Source of the DNA: Lachnospiraceae bacterium
GTDB taxonomy: Bacteria > Bacillota > Clostridia > Lachnospirales > Lachnospiraceae
Direction: 5' to 3'
Assembly: GCA_900771955.1 (NCBI GenBank)
Contig: CAAGPW010000126.1
Location: 5,948-69,947, forward strand
DNA length: 64,000 nt
Shown here piece after piece: positions 41,166 through 51,175 of the stretch. A program made the position numbers and the translations under genes. Under the pieces are notes generated by a model. It did no database searches and had not been told where the DNA came from. It worked only from the letters and a program-made list of their open reading frames with translations. The stretch's first letter is position 1, and each line of letters opens with the position of its first letter.

Positions 41166-41396
41166 AGCAATTGCTGTGACATGATAGCGTTGAAACGCGA
41201 GGTTGCTGCCTGATATGGCAGGTTTTCCGTGGAGCGAATGTCAAGTTAGGAAACTGGCGACAAGTCACTGTACGAATCAAAGATGTCTACGAAAGGTAGA
41301 AACAACGTGTGTAAAGCCGTAGGACACACACGGAGAAGTGTACAGTCACCGCTTGTCGTACTGAAGTAAAAGTGCGAAAAGGAGGCGACTTTTTTT
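41166..41396 (+). promoter_or_regulatory. long structured 5' leader of the S10 operon
   Basis: The 230-nt leader is rich in self-complementary pairs. Examples are GCTGCC(T)-GATAT-GGCAG at about 41203-41223, GTGTGT paired with ACACAC around 41310-41330, and GCGACAAG at 41258-41265 pairing with CTTGTCG at 41353-41359. The closing pair brings both ends together. Ribosomal operons are often controlled by a ribosomal protein (L4 in E. coli S10) binding such leaders. I cannot name the regulator here. Confidence 0.5.
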
Positions 41397-41714
41397 ATGG
41401 CAAGTCAAGTAATGAGAATCACGCTCAAAGCTTATGACCACGAATTAGTGGATTCATCAGCAAAAAAAATCATCGAGACTGTAAAGAAAAACGGATCACA
41501 GGTGAGTGGACCAGTACCACTTCCGACTAAGAAAGAAGTAGTTACGATTCTTAGAGCAGTACACAAGTACAAAGATTCCAGAGAACAGTTCGAGCAGAGA
41601 ACTCATAAGAGACTTATCGATATCATTGCACCGACACAGAAAACTGTAGATGCATTATCCAGACTGGAAATGCCGGCTGGTGTTTACATTGATATCAAAA
41701 TGAAAGAAAAGTAA
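41397..41714 (+). CDS. rpsJ: 30S ribosomal protein S10
   Basis: The 105-residue protein has the S10 hallmarks [31 protein letters not shown] and [12 protein letters not shown]. It is the first gene of the cluster, with AGGAGGCG before the ATG. Besides its place in the 30S head, S10 (NusE) is known to join transcription antitermination complexes. The length is normal. The 196 nt between it and rplC hold no gene; a CCGGGC-TT-GCCCGG hairpin lies near 41855. Confidence 0.97.
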   Translation: MASQVMRITLKAYDHELVDSSAKKIIETVKKNGSQVSGPVPLPTKKEVVTILRAVHKYKDSREQFEQRTHKRLIDIIAPTQKTVDALSRLEMPAGVYIDIKMKEK

Positions 41715-41910
41715 GAAAGTCAAAAAATGGCAACAATCCTGAAGGGTTAATATAGAAGCAACACAACATTCTGAAAGGAATCAACATATTCGCTTTTACG
41801 CGGATTCATAGTGTTCCACTTATATGACTGTTCTAGGATGAACATGGAGTACCGGGCTTGCCCGGAGAATACAAAATGTTCCGCTGTAGAGAAAACAGGA
41901 GGTAAAAAGA

Positions 41911-42594
41911 ATGAAGAAAGCTATCTTAGCTACAAAAGTCGGAATGACTCAGATCTTCAATGCAGATGGAGTTATGGTTCCGGTAACTGTATTACAGGCT
42001 GGCCCGTGTGTAGTAACACAGATCAAGACCGTTGAGAATGACGGTTACAGCGCTGTACAGGTTGGTTTCGTTGATAAGAAAGAAAAAGTTGTCAACAAAG
42101 ATGCCAACGGCAAAAAAGAAATCAGAAACAGACATGGTGTTAACAAGGCAGAAATGGGACATTTCGCAAAAGCCGGTGTTTCTGGAAAGAGATATGTAAG
42201 AGAGTTCAAATTTGAGAACGCAGCAGATTACAATCTTGCAGATGAGATCAAGGCTGACATCTTCGCAGAAGGCGATAAGATCGATGCAACTGCAATCTCA
42301 AAAGGTAAAGGATTCCAGGGCGCTATTAAGAGACTTGGACAGCACAGAGGACCGATGGCTCATGGCTCCAAATTCCATCGTCATCAGGGTTCCAATGGTT
42401 CCTGCTCCACACCGAGCCGCGTGTTCAAAGGAAAAGGAATGCCGGGTCACATGGGAAGCGTACAGGTGACAGTTCAGAATCTTGAAATCGTAAGAGTAGA
42501 TGCTGAAAACAACCTGCTTTTGGTAAAGGGCGCTGTACCGGGACCGAAGAAGTCTTTAGTAACAATTAAAGAAAGCGTTAAAGTCGCTAATTAG
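41911..42594 (+). CDS. rplC: 50S ribosomal protein L3
   Basis: The 227-residue protein begins [15 protein letters not shown] and carries the loop that reaches the peptidyl transferase centre ([24 protein letters not shown]). It is slightly longer than B. subtilis L3 because of a charged insertion around residues 50-75. AGGAGGT precedes the ATG. It binds 23S rRNA early in assembly. Confidence 0.97.
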   Translation: MKKAILATKVGMTQIFNADGVMVPVTVLQAGPCVVTQIKTVENDGYSAVQVGFVDKKEKVVNKDANGKKEIRNRHGVNKAEMGHFAKAGVSGKRYVREFKFENAADYNLADEIKADIFAEGDKIDATAISKGKGFQGAIKRLGQHRGPMAHGSKFHRHQGSNGSCSTPSRVFKGKGMPGHMGSVQVTVQNLEIVRVDAENNLLLVKGAVPGPKKSLVTIKESVKVAN

Positions 42595-42622
42595 TGCTTG
42601 ACAGGAAAGGAGGAACTTACAG

Positions 42623-43243
42623 ATGGCTAAAGTATCTGTTTATAATATGGAAGGCAAAGAAGTAGGCAGTATGGAATTAAACGATGCTGTATTCGGTGTT
42701 GAAGTAAACGAACATCTGGTACACATGGCAGTAGTTCAGCAGCTTGCAAACAATCGTCAGGGAACACAGAAAGCAAAGACACGTTCTGAAGTTCGCGGCG
42801 GCGGTAGAAAACCATGGAGACAGAAAGGAACCGGTCATGCAAGACAGGGTTCAACAAGAGCTCCACAGTGGACTGGCGGCGGTGTAGTATTCGCTCCGGT
42901 TCCGAGAGATTATTCTTTCAAAATGAACCGCAAGGAAAAGAGAGCAGCTCTTAAATCTGCACTTACATCAAGAGTTCAGGAAAACAAACTTGTTGTTGTT
43001 GACGAATTAAAGTTCGACGAGATCAAAACAAAGAAATTTGCTGAAGTTTTAAAGAACTTAAATCTTGATAAAGCTCTCGTGGTATTAAACGAGAACGATG
43101 AAAATGTTGTAATGTCCGCTAAGAACATTCCGACAGTAAAGACAACTCAGATCAATACGATCAACGTATATGATGTATTGAAATACAACACGGTAGTGCT
43201 TACAAAAGCTGCCGCAGAATCCATCGAGGAGGTGTATGCATAA
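42623..43243 (+). CDS. rplD: 50S ribosomal protein L4
   Basis: The 206-residue protein contains the long exit-tunnel loop with [20 protein letters not shown] and the following [13 protein letters not shown], where macrolide-resistance changes are known to occur. In E. coli L4 also represses its operon; the structured leader above makes a similar role possible. AAAGGAGG is upstream and the stop overlaps the rplW start. Confidence 0.97.
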   Translation: MAKVSVYNMEGKEVGSMELNDAVFGVEVNEHLVHMAVVQQLANNRQGTQKAKTRSEVRGGGRKPWRQKGTGHARQGSTRAPQWTGGGVVFAPVPRDYSFKMNRKEKRAALKSALTSRVQENKLVVVDELKFDEIKTKKFAEVLKNLNLDKALVVLNENDENVVMSAKNIPTVKTTQINTINVYDVLKYNTVVLTKAAAESIEEVYA

Positions 43244-43542
43244 TGGCAAACATTCAGTATTATGATGTAATCCTCAAACCGGTAGTAACCGAGAAGAGCA
43301 TGTCTGCTATGGCTGAAAAGAAATATACATTTTTCGTTCACCCGGAAGCAAACAAGACCATGATCAAAGAAGCAGTTGAAAGAATGTTCGAAGGAACAAA
43401 GGTTGCCAGCGTAAACACCATGAATATGGATGGAAAGACAAAAAGACGCGGCATGAAAGTCGGAAAGACTGCAAAGACAAAGAAAGCTATCGTTCAGCTT
43501 ACAGAGGACAGTGCAGATATTGAAATCTTCGCTGGACTGTAA
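43243..43542 (+). CDS. rplW: 50S ribosomal protein L23
   Basis: The 99-residue protein has [13 protein letters not shown] at the start and [19 protein letters not shown]. It sits at the tunnel exit, where trigger factor and SRP are known to dock. It is translationally coupled to rplD by a one-base stop-start overlap. Confidence 0.96.
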   Translation: MANIQYYDVILKPVVTEKSMSAMAEKKYTFFVHPEANKTMIKEAVERMFEGTKVASVNTMNMDGKTKRRGMKVGKTAKTKKAIVQLTEDSADIEIFAGL

Positions 43543-43638
43543 AATCAGATCCTTTAAAACCATGTACAGAAAAGTACGACAATAAATCAGAAGCGAACAC
43601 TGCCGGAAGGCAGGCGCGACATTGAAAGGAGAAACAAA

Positions 43639-44484
43639 ATGGGAATTAAGACATATAACCCATATACACCTTCCAGAAGAAATATGACTGGCTCTGATTT
43701 CTCTGAAATTACAAAGAAGACACCGGAGAAGTCACTCGTTGTTTCTTTAAAGAAAAACGCTGGCCGTAACAATCAGGGTAAAATCACAGTTAGACACCAT
43801 GGTGGTGGAAACAGACAGAAATACAGAATCATTGATTTCAAGAGAAACAGCAAGGATGGTATCCCTGCAAAAGTTATCGGTATCGAGTACGATCCGAACA
43901 GAACAGCAAACATCGCTCTGATCTGCTATGCAGACGGACAGAAAACTTATATTCTTGCTCCGGAAGGACTTACAGACGGTATGACCGTTATGAGTGGTGC
44001 GGAAGCAGAAGTAAGAGTTGGTAACTGCTTACCGCTTGAGAACATTCCGGTTGGTACACAGGTACACAATATTGAATTATACGCAGGCAAGGGTGGACAG
44101 CTTGTTCGTTCCGCTGGTATGAGTGCACAGCTCATGGCAAAAGAAGGAAAGTATGCAACCTTAAGACTTCCTTCCGGAGAAATGCGTATGGTTCCGCTTG
44201 GATGCAGAGCAACCATCGGTGTAATCGGAAATGGTGATCACAACCTCGTAAATCTTGGTAAAGCCGGACGTAAACGTCATATGGGCATCAGACCTACTGT
44301 TCGTGGTTCCGTTATGAACCCGAATGACCATCCGCACGGTGGTGGTGAAGGAAAAGCACCTGTTGGACGCCCGGGCCCATGCACACCTTGGGGTAAACCT
44401 GCTCTTGGTCTTAAGACACGTAAGAAGAAGAAAGCTTCTAACAAGATGATCGTAAGAAGAAGAGACGGCAAAGCTATCAAATAA
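43639..44484 (+). CDS. rplB: 50S ribosomal protein L2
   Basis: The 281-residue protein has [18 protein letters not shown], the C-terminal [20 protein letters not shown] with the conserved histidine near the peptidyl transferase centre, and a basic end. A ribosome site AAAGGAG lies before the ATG. It is needed for subunit joining. Confidence 0.97.
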   Translation: MGIKTYNPYTPSRRNMTGSDFSEITKKTPEKSLVVSLKKNAGRNNQGKITVRHHGGGNRQKYRIIDFKRNSKDGIPAKVIGIEYDPNRTANIALICYADGQKTYILAPEGLTDGMTVMSGAEAEVRVGNCLPLENIPVGTQVHNIELYAGKGGQLVRSAGMSAQLMAKEGKYATLRLPSGEMRMVPLGCRATIGVIGNGDHNLVNLGKAGRKRHMGIRPTVRGSVMNPNDHPHGGGEGKAPVGRPGPCTPWGKPALGLKTRKKKKASNKMIVRRRDGKAIK

Positions 44485-44499
44485 TTAGGAGGAAAGACA

Positions 44500-44781
44500 A
44501 TGGCAAGATCACTGAAAAAAGGACCATTTGCAGATGCAAGCTTACTGAAGAAAGTAGACGCTATGAATGCAAAGGGCGATAAATCTGTTATTAAGACATG
44601 GTCACGTCGTTCTACAATTTTCCCATCCTTTGTTGGACATACAATTGCAGTTCACGATGGCAGAAAACATGTTCCGGTATATGTTACCGAGGATATGGTT
44701 GGACACAAACTCGGTGAGTTCGTAGCAACCAGAACTTACAGAGGCCATGGAAAAGACGAAAAGAAATCAGGCGTTAAATAA
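44500..44781 (+). CDS. rpsS: 30S ribosomal protein S19
   Basis: The 93-residue protein starts [17 protein letters not shown] and has [21 protein letters not shown], then [15 protein letters not shown]. It sits in the head of the 30S next to S13, facing the A-site tRNA. It lies 15 nt behind rplB, with AGGAGG at the start. Confidence 0.97.
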   Translation: MARSLKKGPFADASLLKKVDAMNAKGDKSVIKTWSRRSTIFPSFVGHTIAVHDGRKHVPVYVTEDMVGHKLGEFVATRTYRGHGKDEKKSGVK

Positions 44782-44809
44782 ATAGTATTTTTGAAAGGAG
44801 GTTTCCGTC

Positions 44810-45196
44810 ATGGCAAAAGGACATAGATCCCAAATTAAGAGAGAAAGAAATGCAGTAAAAGATACAAGACCTTCAGCAAAATTATCCTTTGCTAGAATGT
44901 CAGTTCAGAAGGCTTGCTTCGTATTAGATGCGATCCGCGGCAAAGACGTTGAGACAGCATTAGGAATTGTGACTTACAATCCGAGATACGCTTCAAGCGT
45001 TGTTGAAAAATTATTAAAATCTGCAATTGCAAACGCTGAAAACAACAACGGAATGAATGCAGAGAACCTTTACGTAGCAGAGTGCTATGCAAACAAAGGA
45101 CCTACAATGAAACGAGTTAGACCGAGAGCACAGGGTAGAGCTTACAGAATCGAAAAGAGAATGAGCCACATCACAATCGTGCTTGATGAGAGATAA
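44810..45196 (+). CDS. rplV: 50S ribosomal protein L22
   Basis: The 128-residue protein has the tunnel hairpin [15 protein letters not shown] and [23 protein letters not shown] (split). RPRAQGRA lies at the hairpin tip, known from macrolide-resistance mutants. AAAGGAGG precedes the ATG. Confidence 0.97.
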   Translation: MAKGHRSQIKRERNAVKDTRPSAKLSFARMSVQKACFVLDAIRGKDVETALGIVTYNPRYASSVVEKLLKSAIANAENNNGMNAENLYVAECYANKGPTMKRVRPRAQGRAYRIEKRMSHITIVLDER

Positions 45197-45207
45197 GGAG
45201 GGCAAAC

Positions 45208-45864
45208 ATGGGACAGAAAGTGAATCCTCATGGCTTAAGAGTCGGCGTTATCAAAGATTGGGACTCTAAGTGGTACGCAGAGGGAGACTTTGCAGATCTG
45301 CTGGTCGAAGACCACAAAATCAGAACATTTCTTAAGAAAAAATTATACAGCGCAGGTGTTTCTAAAATCGAGATCGAGAGAGCATCTGACCGCGTTAAGG
45401 TTATCCTTTACACAGCAAAGCCGGGTGTTGTAATCGGAAAAGGCGGCGCTGAAATCGAAAAGATCAAGGCTGAGCTTCAGCAGTTCACAGACAAGAAGCT
45501 TGTTGTAGATATCAAAGAAGTAAAGAGACCAGATAAGGATGCCCAGTTAGTAGCTGAGAACATCGCATTACAGTTGGAGAACCGTATTTCTTTCCGTAGA
45601 GCAATGAAGTCCTGCATGCAGAGAAGCATGAAGTCCGGCGCTCTTGGAATCAAGACCTGCTGTTCCGGACGTTTGGGCGGAGCTGATATGGCACGTACCG
45701 AATTCTACAGTGATGGAACAATCCCGCTTCAGACTATCCGTGCAGACATCGATTACGGATTTGCAGAAGCAGATACAACTTACGGCAAGGTTGGCGTAAA
45801 AGTATGGATTTATAAAGGAGAAGTACTTCCGACGAAAGGAAATAAGGAAGGGAGCGATAAATAA
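45208..45864 (+). CDS. rpsC: 30S ribosomal protein S3
   Basis: The 218-residue protein has the KH-domain motif [17 protein letters not shown] and the C-terminal [20 protein letters not shown]. It lines the mRNA entry channel and forms part of the ribosomal helicase. It starts 11 nt after rplV with AAGGAGG, and its stop overlaps the rplP start. Confidence 0.97.
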   Translation: MGQKVNPHGLRVGVIKDWDSKWYAEGDFADLLVEDHKIRTFLKKKLYSAGVSKIEIERASDRVKVILYTAKPGVVIGKGGAEIEKIKAELQQFTDKKLVVDIKEVKRPDKDAQLVAENIALQLENRISFRRAMKSCMQRSMKSGALGIKTCCSGRLGGADMARTEFYSDGTIPLQTIRADIDYGFAEADTTYGKVGVKVWIYKGEVLPTKGNKEGSDK

Positions 45865-46301
45865 TGTTAATACCTAAGAAAGTAAAACATCGTACGCAGT
45901 TCCGTGGCTCCATGGCCGGAAAAGCAATGAGAGGTAATAAGATTACCAACGGTTCCTATGGTATCGTAGCATTGGAACCATGCTGGATCAAATCAAACCA
46001 GATCGAAGCTGCCCGTATAGCGATGACTCGTTATATCAAGCGTGGTGGTAAAGTATGGATTAAAATTTTCCCTGACAAACCGGTTTCCCACAAACCTTTA
46101 GGAGTTCGTATGGGTAAAGGAAAGGGTGCTTTAGAGTACTGGGTAGCTGTTGTTAAGCCAGGACGTGTATTATTTGAAATCTCTGACGTGCCAGACGACA
46201 TTGCGAAGGAAGCATTACGTCTTGCTACACATAAATTACCTTGTAAATGTAAAGTAGTTTCACGTGCAGACTTAGAAGGCGGTGAATCAAATGAAAACTA
46301 G
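45864..46301 (+). CDS. rplP: 50S ribosomal protein L16
   Basis: The 145-residue protein has [17 protein letters not shown], then [20 protein letters not shown] and [18 protein letters not shown]. It contacts the A-site tRNA elbow. The stop is 8 nt past the rpmC start, so the two genes overlap. Confidence 0.97.
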   Translation: MLIPKKVKHRTQFRGSMAGKAMRGNKITNGSYGIVALEPCWIKSNQIEAARIAMTRYIKRGGKVWIKIFPDKPVSHKPLGVRMGKGKGALEYWVAVVKPGRVLFEISDVPDDIAKEALRLATHKLPCKCKVVSRADLEGGESNEN

Positions 46302-46500
46302 TAAATATTTAGAAGAATTAAAATCACAGTCCGCTGCAGATTTAAAGATGCAGTTAGTAGACGCAAAAAAAGAACTTTTCAATTTGAGATTCCAGAATGC
46401 TACGAATCAGTTAGATAACACGAGCAGAATCAAAGAAGTAAGAAAGAATATTGCCAGAATCCAGACGATCATCACGGAAAAGGCAAACGCTGCAGAATAA
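46291..46500 (+). CDS. rpmC: 50S ribosomal protein L29
   Basis: The 69-residue helical protein has [20 protein letters not shown] and [17 protein letters not shown] chose ATG 46291 after AAGGCGGTG inside the end of rplP. The GTG at 46282 would overlap that ribosome site. L29 lies beside L23 at the tunnel exit. Confidence 0.95.
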   Translation: MKTSKYLEELKSQSAADLKMQLVDAKKELFNLRFQNATNQLDNTSRIKEVRKNIARIQTIITEKANAAE

Positions 46501-46547
46501 GATTGCAGGCATAAAATTTTCCCATAAATCCAGAAAGGAGAAAAATC

Positions 46548-46805
46548 GTGGAAGAAAGAAATCTTAGAAAAACACGTGTTGGTGTTGTTGTAAGTGATAA
46601 AATGGATAAGACTATCGTTGTTGCTGTAAAAGATAACGTAAGACATTCCTTATACAACAAGATCGTTAAAAGAACTTATAAATTAAAAGCTCATGATGAA
46701 AACAACGAGTGCAAAATCGGTGATACAGTCAGAGTTATGGAAACAAGACCTCTCTCAAAAGACAAGAGATGGAGACTTGTAGAAATCGTGGAAAGAGCAA
46801 AATAA
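46548..46805 (+). CDS. rpsQ: 30S ribosomal protein S17
   Basis: The 85-residue OB-fold protein has [21 protein letters not shown] and [28 protein letters not shown] (split). The start is GTG after GAAAGGAG. It is a primary 16S rRNA binder. Confidence 0.96.
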   Translation: MEERNLRKTRVGVVVSDKMDKTIVVAVKDNVRHSLYNKIVKRTYKLKAHDENNECKIGDTVRVMETRPLSKDKRWRLVEIVERAK

Positions 46806-46824
46806 TTGAAGGAGGCTTACCGGT

Positions 46825-47193
46825 ATGGTACAACAGGAAACCAGACTGAAGGTCGCTGATAACACCGGAGCAAAAGAATTATTATGCATTCGTGTTATGG
46901 GCGGATCAACCAGAAGATATGCAAATATTGGTGATATCATTACTGCTACTGTTAAAGATGCAACACCAGGCGGCGTTGTTAAAAAAGGCGATGTTGTGAA
47001 AGCAGTAGTTGTTCGTACAGTGAAAGGTGCACGTCGTAAAGATGGTTCTTATATCAAATTTGACGAAAATGCTGCCGTTATTATTAAAGATGACAAAACT
47101 CCAAGAGGAACCCGTATCTTTGGACCAGTAGCAAGAGAGCTTCGTGACAAACAGTTTATGAAAATTGTTTCTTTAGCTCCGGAAGTTTTATAG
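46825..47193 (+). CDS. rplN: 50S ribosomal protein L14
   Basis: The 122-residue protein opens [20 protein letters not shown] and has the typical EIxxI-like core [20 protein letters not shown] and [20 protein letters not shown] at the end. It forms an intersubunit bridge and is the docking site of RsfS. GGAGG is upstream. Confidence 0.97.
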   Translation: MVQQETRLKVADNTGAKELLCIRVMGGSTRRYANIGDIITATVKDATPGGVVKKGDVVKAVVVRTVKGARRKDGSYIKFDENAAVIIKDDKTPRGTRIFGPVARELRDKQFMKIVSLAPEVL

Positions 47194-47205
47194 GAGGTAT
47201 TAAAG

Positions 47206-47517
47206 ATGGCATCTATGAAGATTAAAAAAGGCGATACCGTTAAGGTTATCGCTGGTAGAGATAAAGACAAAGAAGGCAAGGTCATTGCTGTAAACAAAAA
47301 AGAAGGCACTCTCCTTGTTGAAGGTGTCAACATGGTTACAAAGCATACAAAGCCGAGTATGACAAACCAGCAGGGCGGTATCGTCCATCAGGAAGGACCG
47401 ATCGATGCTTCTAACGTAATGTATCTTCACAAAGGAAAAGCTACCAGAGTCGGATTTAAGATGGATGGAGACAAGAAGGTACGTTTCGCAAAATCAACAG
47501 GCGATGTAATTGATTAA
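47206..47517 (+). CDS. rplX: 50S ribosomal protein L24
   Basis: The 103-residue protein starts with a KOW motif ([20 protein letters not shown]) and has [12 protein letters not shown]. It initiates 50S assembly. It starts 12 nt after rplN with GGAGGT. Confidence 0.97.
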   Translation: MASMKIKKGDTVKVIAGRDKDKEGKVIAVNKKEGTLLVEGVNMVTKHTKPSMTNQQGGIVHQEGPIDASNVMYLHKGKATRVGFKMDGDKKVRFAKSTGDVID

Positions 47518-47540
47518 TTTTGGAGAGGAGGTCCAGACAG

Positions 47541-48080
47541 TTGAACAGACTGAAAGAACAGTATCAGAACGAAATCGTTGATGCGTTAATTAAAAAATTC
47601 GGATATAAAAATAAAATGGAAGTGCCAAAGCTCGATAAGATCGTTATCAACATGGGTATTGGTGAAGCAAAAGAGAATGCAAAAGTGCTGGAAGCTGCTA
47701 TGAATGACATGCAGACAATCGCAGGTCAGAAGCCGGTCATCACAAAAGCAAAGAACTCCATCGCAAACTTCAAGTTAAGAGAAGGAATGCCGATCGGATG
47801 CAAGGTTACCTTAAGAGGAGAGAAGATGTATGATTTCCTTGATCGTCTTGTAAATCTTGCACTGCCGCGTGTACGTGACTTCAGAGGTATCAACCCGAAT
47901 TCCTTCGACGGAAGAGGAAACTATGCACTTGGTATCAAAGAGCAGATCATCTTCCCGGAAATCGAGTTCGACAAGGTTGACAAGGTAAGAGGTATGGACA
48001 TTATTTTTGTTACTACCGCAAAGACTGACGAAGAAGCACGTGAATTATTGACACAGTTCAATATGCCATTCGCTAAATAA
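47541..48080 (+). CDS. rplE: 50S ribosomal protein L5
   Basis: With a TTG start at 47541 the protein is 179 residues, the family's usual length, and begins [22 protein letters not shown] lies 8 nt before this TTG; another TTG at 47520 would add seven residues and has no ribosome site. The [14 protein letters not shown] and [15 protein letters not shown] motifs are present. L5 binds 5S rRNA. Confidence 0.95.
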   Translation: MNRLKEQYQNEIVDALIKKFGYKNKMEVPKLDKIVINMGIGEAKENAKVLEAAMNDMQTIAGQKPVITKAKNSIANFKLREGMPIGCKVTLRGEKMYDFLDRLVNLALPRVRDFRGINPNSFDGRGNYALGIKEQIIFPEIEFDKVDKVRGMDIIFVTTAKTDEEARELLTQFNMPFAK

Positions 48081-48098
48081 GATTAGGAGGGAATTCAA

Positions 48099-48284
48099 AT
48101 GGCAAAAACTTCAATGAAGATTAAACAGCAGCGTAAACCGAAATTCTCTACTAGAGCATATACACGTTGCAGAATTTGTGGCCGTCCACATTCCGTATTA
48201 AGAAAATATGGTATTTGCAGAGTATGCTTCCGCGAGATGGCATACAAGGGCGAAATCCCGGGCGTTAAGAAAGCAAGCTGGTAG
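48099..48284 (+). CDS. rpsZ: 30S ribosomal protein S14, zinc-binding type
   Basis: The 61-residue protein has four cysteines in [20 protein letters not shown], the zinc ribbon of the short S14 form found in Firmicutes. The following 180 nt hold no gene. They contain a 13-nt motif that recurs after rpsH. Confidence 0.97.
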   Translation: MAKTSMKIKQQRKPKFSTRAYTRCRICGRPHSVLRKYGICRVCFREMAYKGEIPGVKKASW

Positions 48285-48464
48285 GCCGGAAACACTTAAA
48301 CAAAGCAAGCCTGTGGCGAAGCTTGGATTTAGTGAGAGGCCGTTCTGTGAGATTCGTGAGATCGGGCCCGTATCTGGTGCAGGTTGAACTTATCGAACAG
48401 AACATCCTTAAGGCGCTGTCGTTATTTGAGTAGATTTAATATAAGCAAGGAGGAAATACACATC

Positions 48465-48866
48465 ATGACTATGAGTGATCCAATCGCAGATATGCTTACA
48501 AGAATCCGTAATGCAAATACTGCTAAACATGATACAGTAGATGTTCCGTCATCTAAGATGAAAGTCGCTATTGCAGACATCCTGGAAAAAGAAGGATATA
48601 TTGCAAAGTACGAAATCGTGGAAGATGGTAACTTCAAGACAATCCGTATCACCTTAAAATATGGTGCGGACAAGAATGAAAAGATTATCACCGGCTTAAA
48701 GAGAATTTCAAAACCGGGTCTTCGCGCATACGTTGGAAAAGATGATATTCCGAAGGTACTTGGTGGTCTTGGAATCGCAATCCTTTCCACAAACCAGGGA
48801 ATCATCACTGACAAGGAAGCAAGAAAGCTTCAGGTCGGCGGAGAGGTTCTTGCATTCGTCTGGTAG
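48465..48866 (+). CDS. rpsH: 30S ribosomal protein S8
   Basis: From ATG 48465 the protein has 133 residues and starts [25 protein letters not shown] lies upstream; the frame upstream to 48384 is non-coding leader. The C-terminal [19 protein letters not shown] is typical. S8 is known to repress the spc operon in E. coli, and rpsH here has unusually long flanking gaps. Confidence 0.96.
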   Translation: MTMSDPIADMLTRIRNANTAKHDTVDVPSSKMKVAIADILEKEGYIAKYEIVEDGNFKTIRITLKYGADKNEKIITGLKRISKPGLRAYVGKDDIPKVLGGLGIAILSTNQGIITDKEARKLQVGGEVLAFVW

Positions 48867-49028
48867 TCATAAGACGCTTGACGAACAGAACATCTTACCG
48901 AAGCGTTCGGTAAGAAACAATATAAATCATCCAAAAGTATAAACCAGTCTTATGGCTGGACATACAATAAATGAAACAATGCGGCGATGGCGGTCACGCC
49001 ATCCAACACAATTATAGGAGGTACGGGC

Positions 49029-49568
49029 ATGTCACGTATAGGAAGAATGCCAATCGCAATTCCGGACGGAGTAACCGTTACAATTGCAGAAAATAATCAT
49101 GTGACTGTAAAAGGTCCTAAGGGAACTCTGGAGAGAACTCTTCCAGCAGAAATGGAAATTAAATTAGAAGGTTCTGAAGTTGTTGTTAGCAGACCAAATG
49201 ATTTAAAGAAAATGAAATCCTTACATGGTTTAACAAGAACATTAATTCATAACATGGTAGTCGGTGTTACCGATGGATTTACAAAAGAACTCGAAGTAAA
49301 TGGTGTAGGTTACAGAGCTTCCAAAGCAGGCAAAAAGCTTACATTAAACCTTGGATATTCTCATCCGGTAGAGATGGAAGATCCGGAAGGTCTTGAGTCC
49401 AAAGTAGACGGTAACAAGATCATCATCTCAGGTATCGATAAAGAAAAAGTTGGCCAGTACGCAGCGGAAATCAGAGATAAGAGAAGACCGGAACCTTACA
49501 AGGGCAAGGGTATCAAATATGCTGATGAAGTTATTAGACGTAAAGTTGGTAAGACTGGTAAGAAATAA
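49029..49568 (+). CDS. rplF: 50S ribosomal protein L6
   Basis: The 179-residue protein begins [19 protein letters not shown] and ends with [23 protein letters not shown] 49029 follows TAGGAGGT. The upstream frame to 48987 lacks a ribosome site. It sits near the factor-binding site. Confidence 0.96.
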   Translation: MSRIGRMPIAIPDGVTVTIAENNHVTVKGPKGTLERTLPAEMEIKLEGSEVVVSRPNDLKKMKSLHGLTRTLIHNMVVGVTDGFTKELEVNGVGYRASKAGKKLTLNLGYSHPVEMEDPEGLESKVDGNKIIISGIDKEKVGQYAAEIRDKRRPEPYKGKGIKYADEVIRRKVGKTGKK

Positions 49569-49587
49569 TTAAAGGAGTGAGACAAGA

Positions 49588-49956
49588 ATGGTTAGTAAGA
49601 AATCAAGAACAGTAGTTCGTGAAAATAAGCATAGAAGAATGCGCAATAATCTTTCTGGTACAGCTGAAAGACCACGTCTTGCAGTATTCAGAAGCAATAA
49701 TCATATGTACGCTCAGATTATTGACGATACAGTTGGAAATACCCTGGTAGCAGCTTCTACATTAGACAAAGATGTAAAGGAAGCATGCGAGAAGACTAAT
49801 AACGTAGATGCAGCAGCACAGGTTGGTACTGCAATTGCGAAAAAAGCTCTGGAAAAAGGTATTAAGACTGTTGTCTTCGACAGAGGCGGTTTCTTATATG
49901 CAGGAAAAGTAAAGGCATTAGCCGACGCAGCACGCGAAGCTGGATTAGAATTCTAG
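49588..49956 (+). CDS. rplR: 50S ribosomal protein L18
   Basis: The 122-residue protein has [20 protein letters not shown] and ends with [15 protein letters not shown]. It binds 5S rRNA together with L5. It has AAAGGAG before the ATG. Confidence 0.97.
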   Translation: MVSKKSRTVVRENKHRRMRNNLSGTAERPRLAVFRSNNHMYAQIIDDTVGNTLVAASTLDKDVKEACEKTNNVDAAAQVGTAIAKKALEKGIKTVVFDRGGFLYAGKVKALADAAREAGLEF

Positions 49957-50002
49957 GAATCCGTAACAGGATTCTCCAATATTTAAGGAGGAAACGAATT
50001 AC

Positions 50003-50512
50003 ATGAAACGTACAATCATTGATGCTAGTCAATTAGAATTAAACGAAAAAGTGGTATCAATCAAACGTGTAACAAAGGTTGTTAAAGGCGGACGTAATAT
50101 GCGTTTCACAGCTCTTGTCGTTGTTGGTGATGGCAATGGTCACGTGGGCGCGGGCTTAGGTAAGGCTACCGAGATCCCGGAAGCTATCCGTAAAGGAAAA
50201 GAAGACGCAATTAAGAAACTTATTACCGTGAAATTAGATGAAAGTAACAGTATTACCCATGACATCATGGGCAAGCACACCGGCGCTACCGTATTATTAA
50301 AGAGAGCTCCGGAAGGTACCGGTATCATCGCTGGTGGTCCTGCACGTAACGTTTGTGAGTTAGCAGGCATCAAGAACATCCGTACCAAATCTTTAGGATC
50401 AAACAATAAGCAGAACGTAGTTTTAGCTACCATCGATGCTTTAGCTCAGTTGAAGTCCCCGGAAGAAGTAGCGAAACTTCGCGGTAAATCCGTAGAAGAA
50501 GTAGTGGGTTAA
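50003..50512 (+). CDS. rpsE: 30S ribosomal protein S5
   Basis: The 169-residue protein has [35 protein letters not shown] and a C-terminal [13 protein letters not shown]. It acts in decoding accuracy and mRNA unwinding. AAGGAGG precedes the ATG by about 10 nt. Confidence 0.97.
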   Translation: MKRTIIDASQLELNEKVVSIKRVTKVVKGGRNMRFTALVVVGDGNGHVGAGLGKATEIPEAIRKGKEDAIKKLITVKLDESNSITHDIMGKHTGATVLLKRAPEGTGIIAGGPARNVCELAGIKNIRTKSLGSNNKQNVVLATIDALAQLKSPEEVAKLRGKSVEEVVG

Positions 50513-50525
50513 GGAGGAACTTAAA

Positions 50526-50711
50526 ATGGCAGAGAAAATGTTAAAAGTAACACTTGTTAGATCAACAATCGGTGCTGTTCCAAAGAACAAAAAGACTATT
50601 GAAGCTCTTGGCTTAAAGAAAGTCAACAAGACGGTTGAATTACCGGATAACGCTGCTACACAGGGTATGCTTCGTATGGTTGCACCTTACGTAAAAGTAG
50701 AAGAAGTCTAA
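50526..50711 (+). CDS. rpmD: 50S ribosomal protein L30
   Basis: The 61-residue short bacterial L30 has LKVTLVRSTIGAVPKNKKTI and ALGLKKVNKTVELPD. It is 13 nt after rpsE with AAGGAGG. Confidence 0.96.
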   Translation: MAEKMLKVTLVRSTIGAVPKNKKTIEALGLKKVNKTVELPDNAATQGMLRMVAPYVKVEEV

Positions 50712-50734
50712 GAATCAGATAAGGAGGGACCAAA

Positions 50735-51175
50735 ATGGACTTATCCAATTTAAGACCTGCAGAGGGTTCAGTTCAGAGTGATAATTTCAGAAGAGGCCGT
50801 GGACACGGCTCAGGAAATGGAAAAACAGCTGGTAAGGGACATAAGGGACAGAAAGCTCGTTCCGGAGCTCCGAGACCGGGATTTGAAGGTGGACAGATGC
50901 CTTTATACAGAAGATTGCCGAAGAGAGGTTTTACTTGCAGAAACTCCAAGACAATCGTTGGCATCAACATGTCTGCACTTGAAGTGTTTGACAATGATGC
51001 AGTAGTTACAGTAGATACACTGATTGAAAAAGGCATCGTAAAGAACCCGAGAGATGGCGTTAAGATCCTCGGCGGCGGCGAACTTACCAAAAAACTCACC
51101 GTACAGGTAAATGCTTTCAGCGAAAGCGCAAAAGAAAAGATTGAGGCACTTGGTGGAAAAGCAGAGGTGATCTAA
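50735..51175 (+). CDS. rplO: 50S ribosomal protein L15
   Basis: The 146-residue protein has the basic, glycine-rich N-terminus [20 protein letters not shown] and YRRLPKRGF. Its stop overlaps the secY start (TAATG). Confidence 0.97.
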   Translation: MDLSNLRPAEGSVQSDNFRRGRGHGSGNGKTAGKGHKGQKARSGAPRPGFEGGQMPLYRRLPKRGFTCRNSKTIVGINMSALEVFDNDAVVTVDTLIEKGIVKNPRDGVKILGGGELTKKLTVQVNAFSESAKEKIEALGGKAEVI

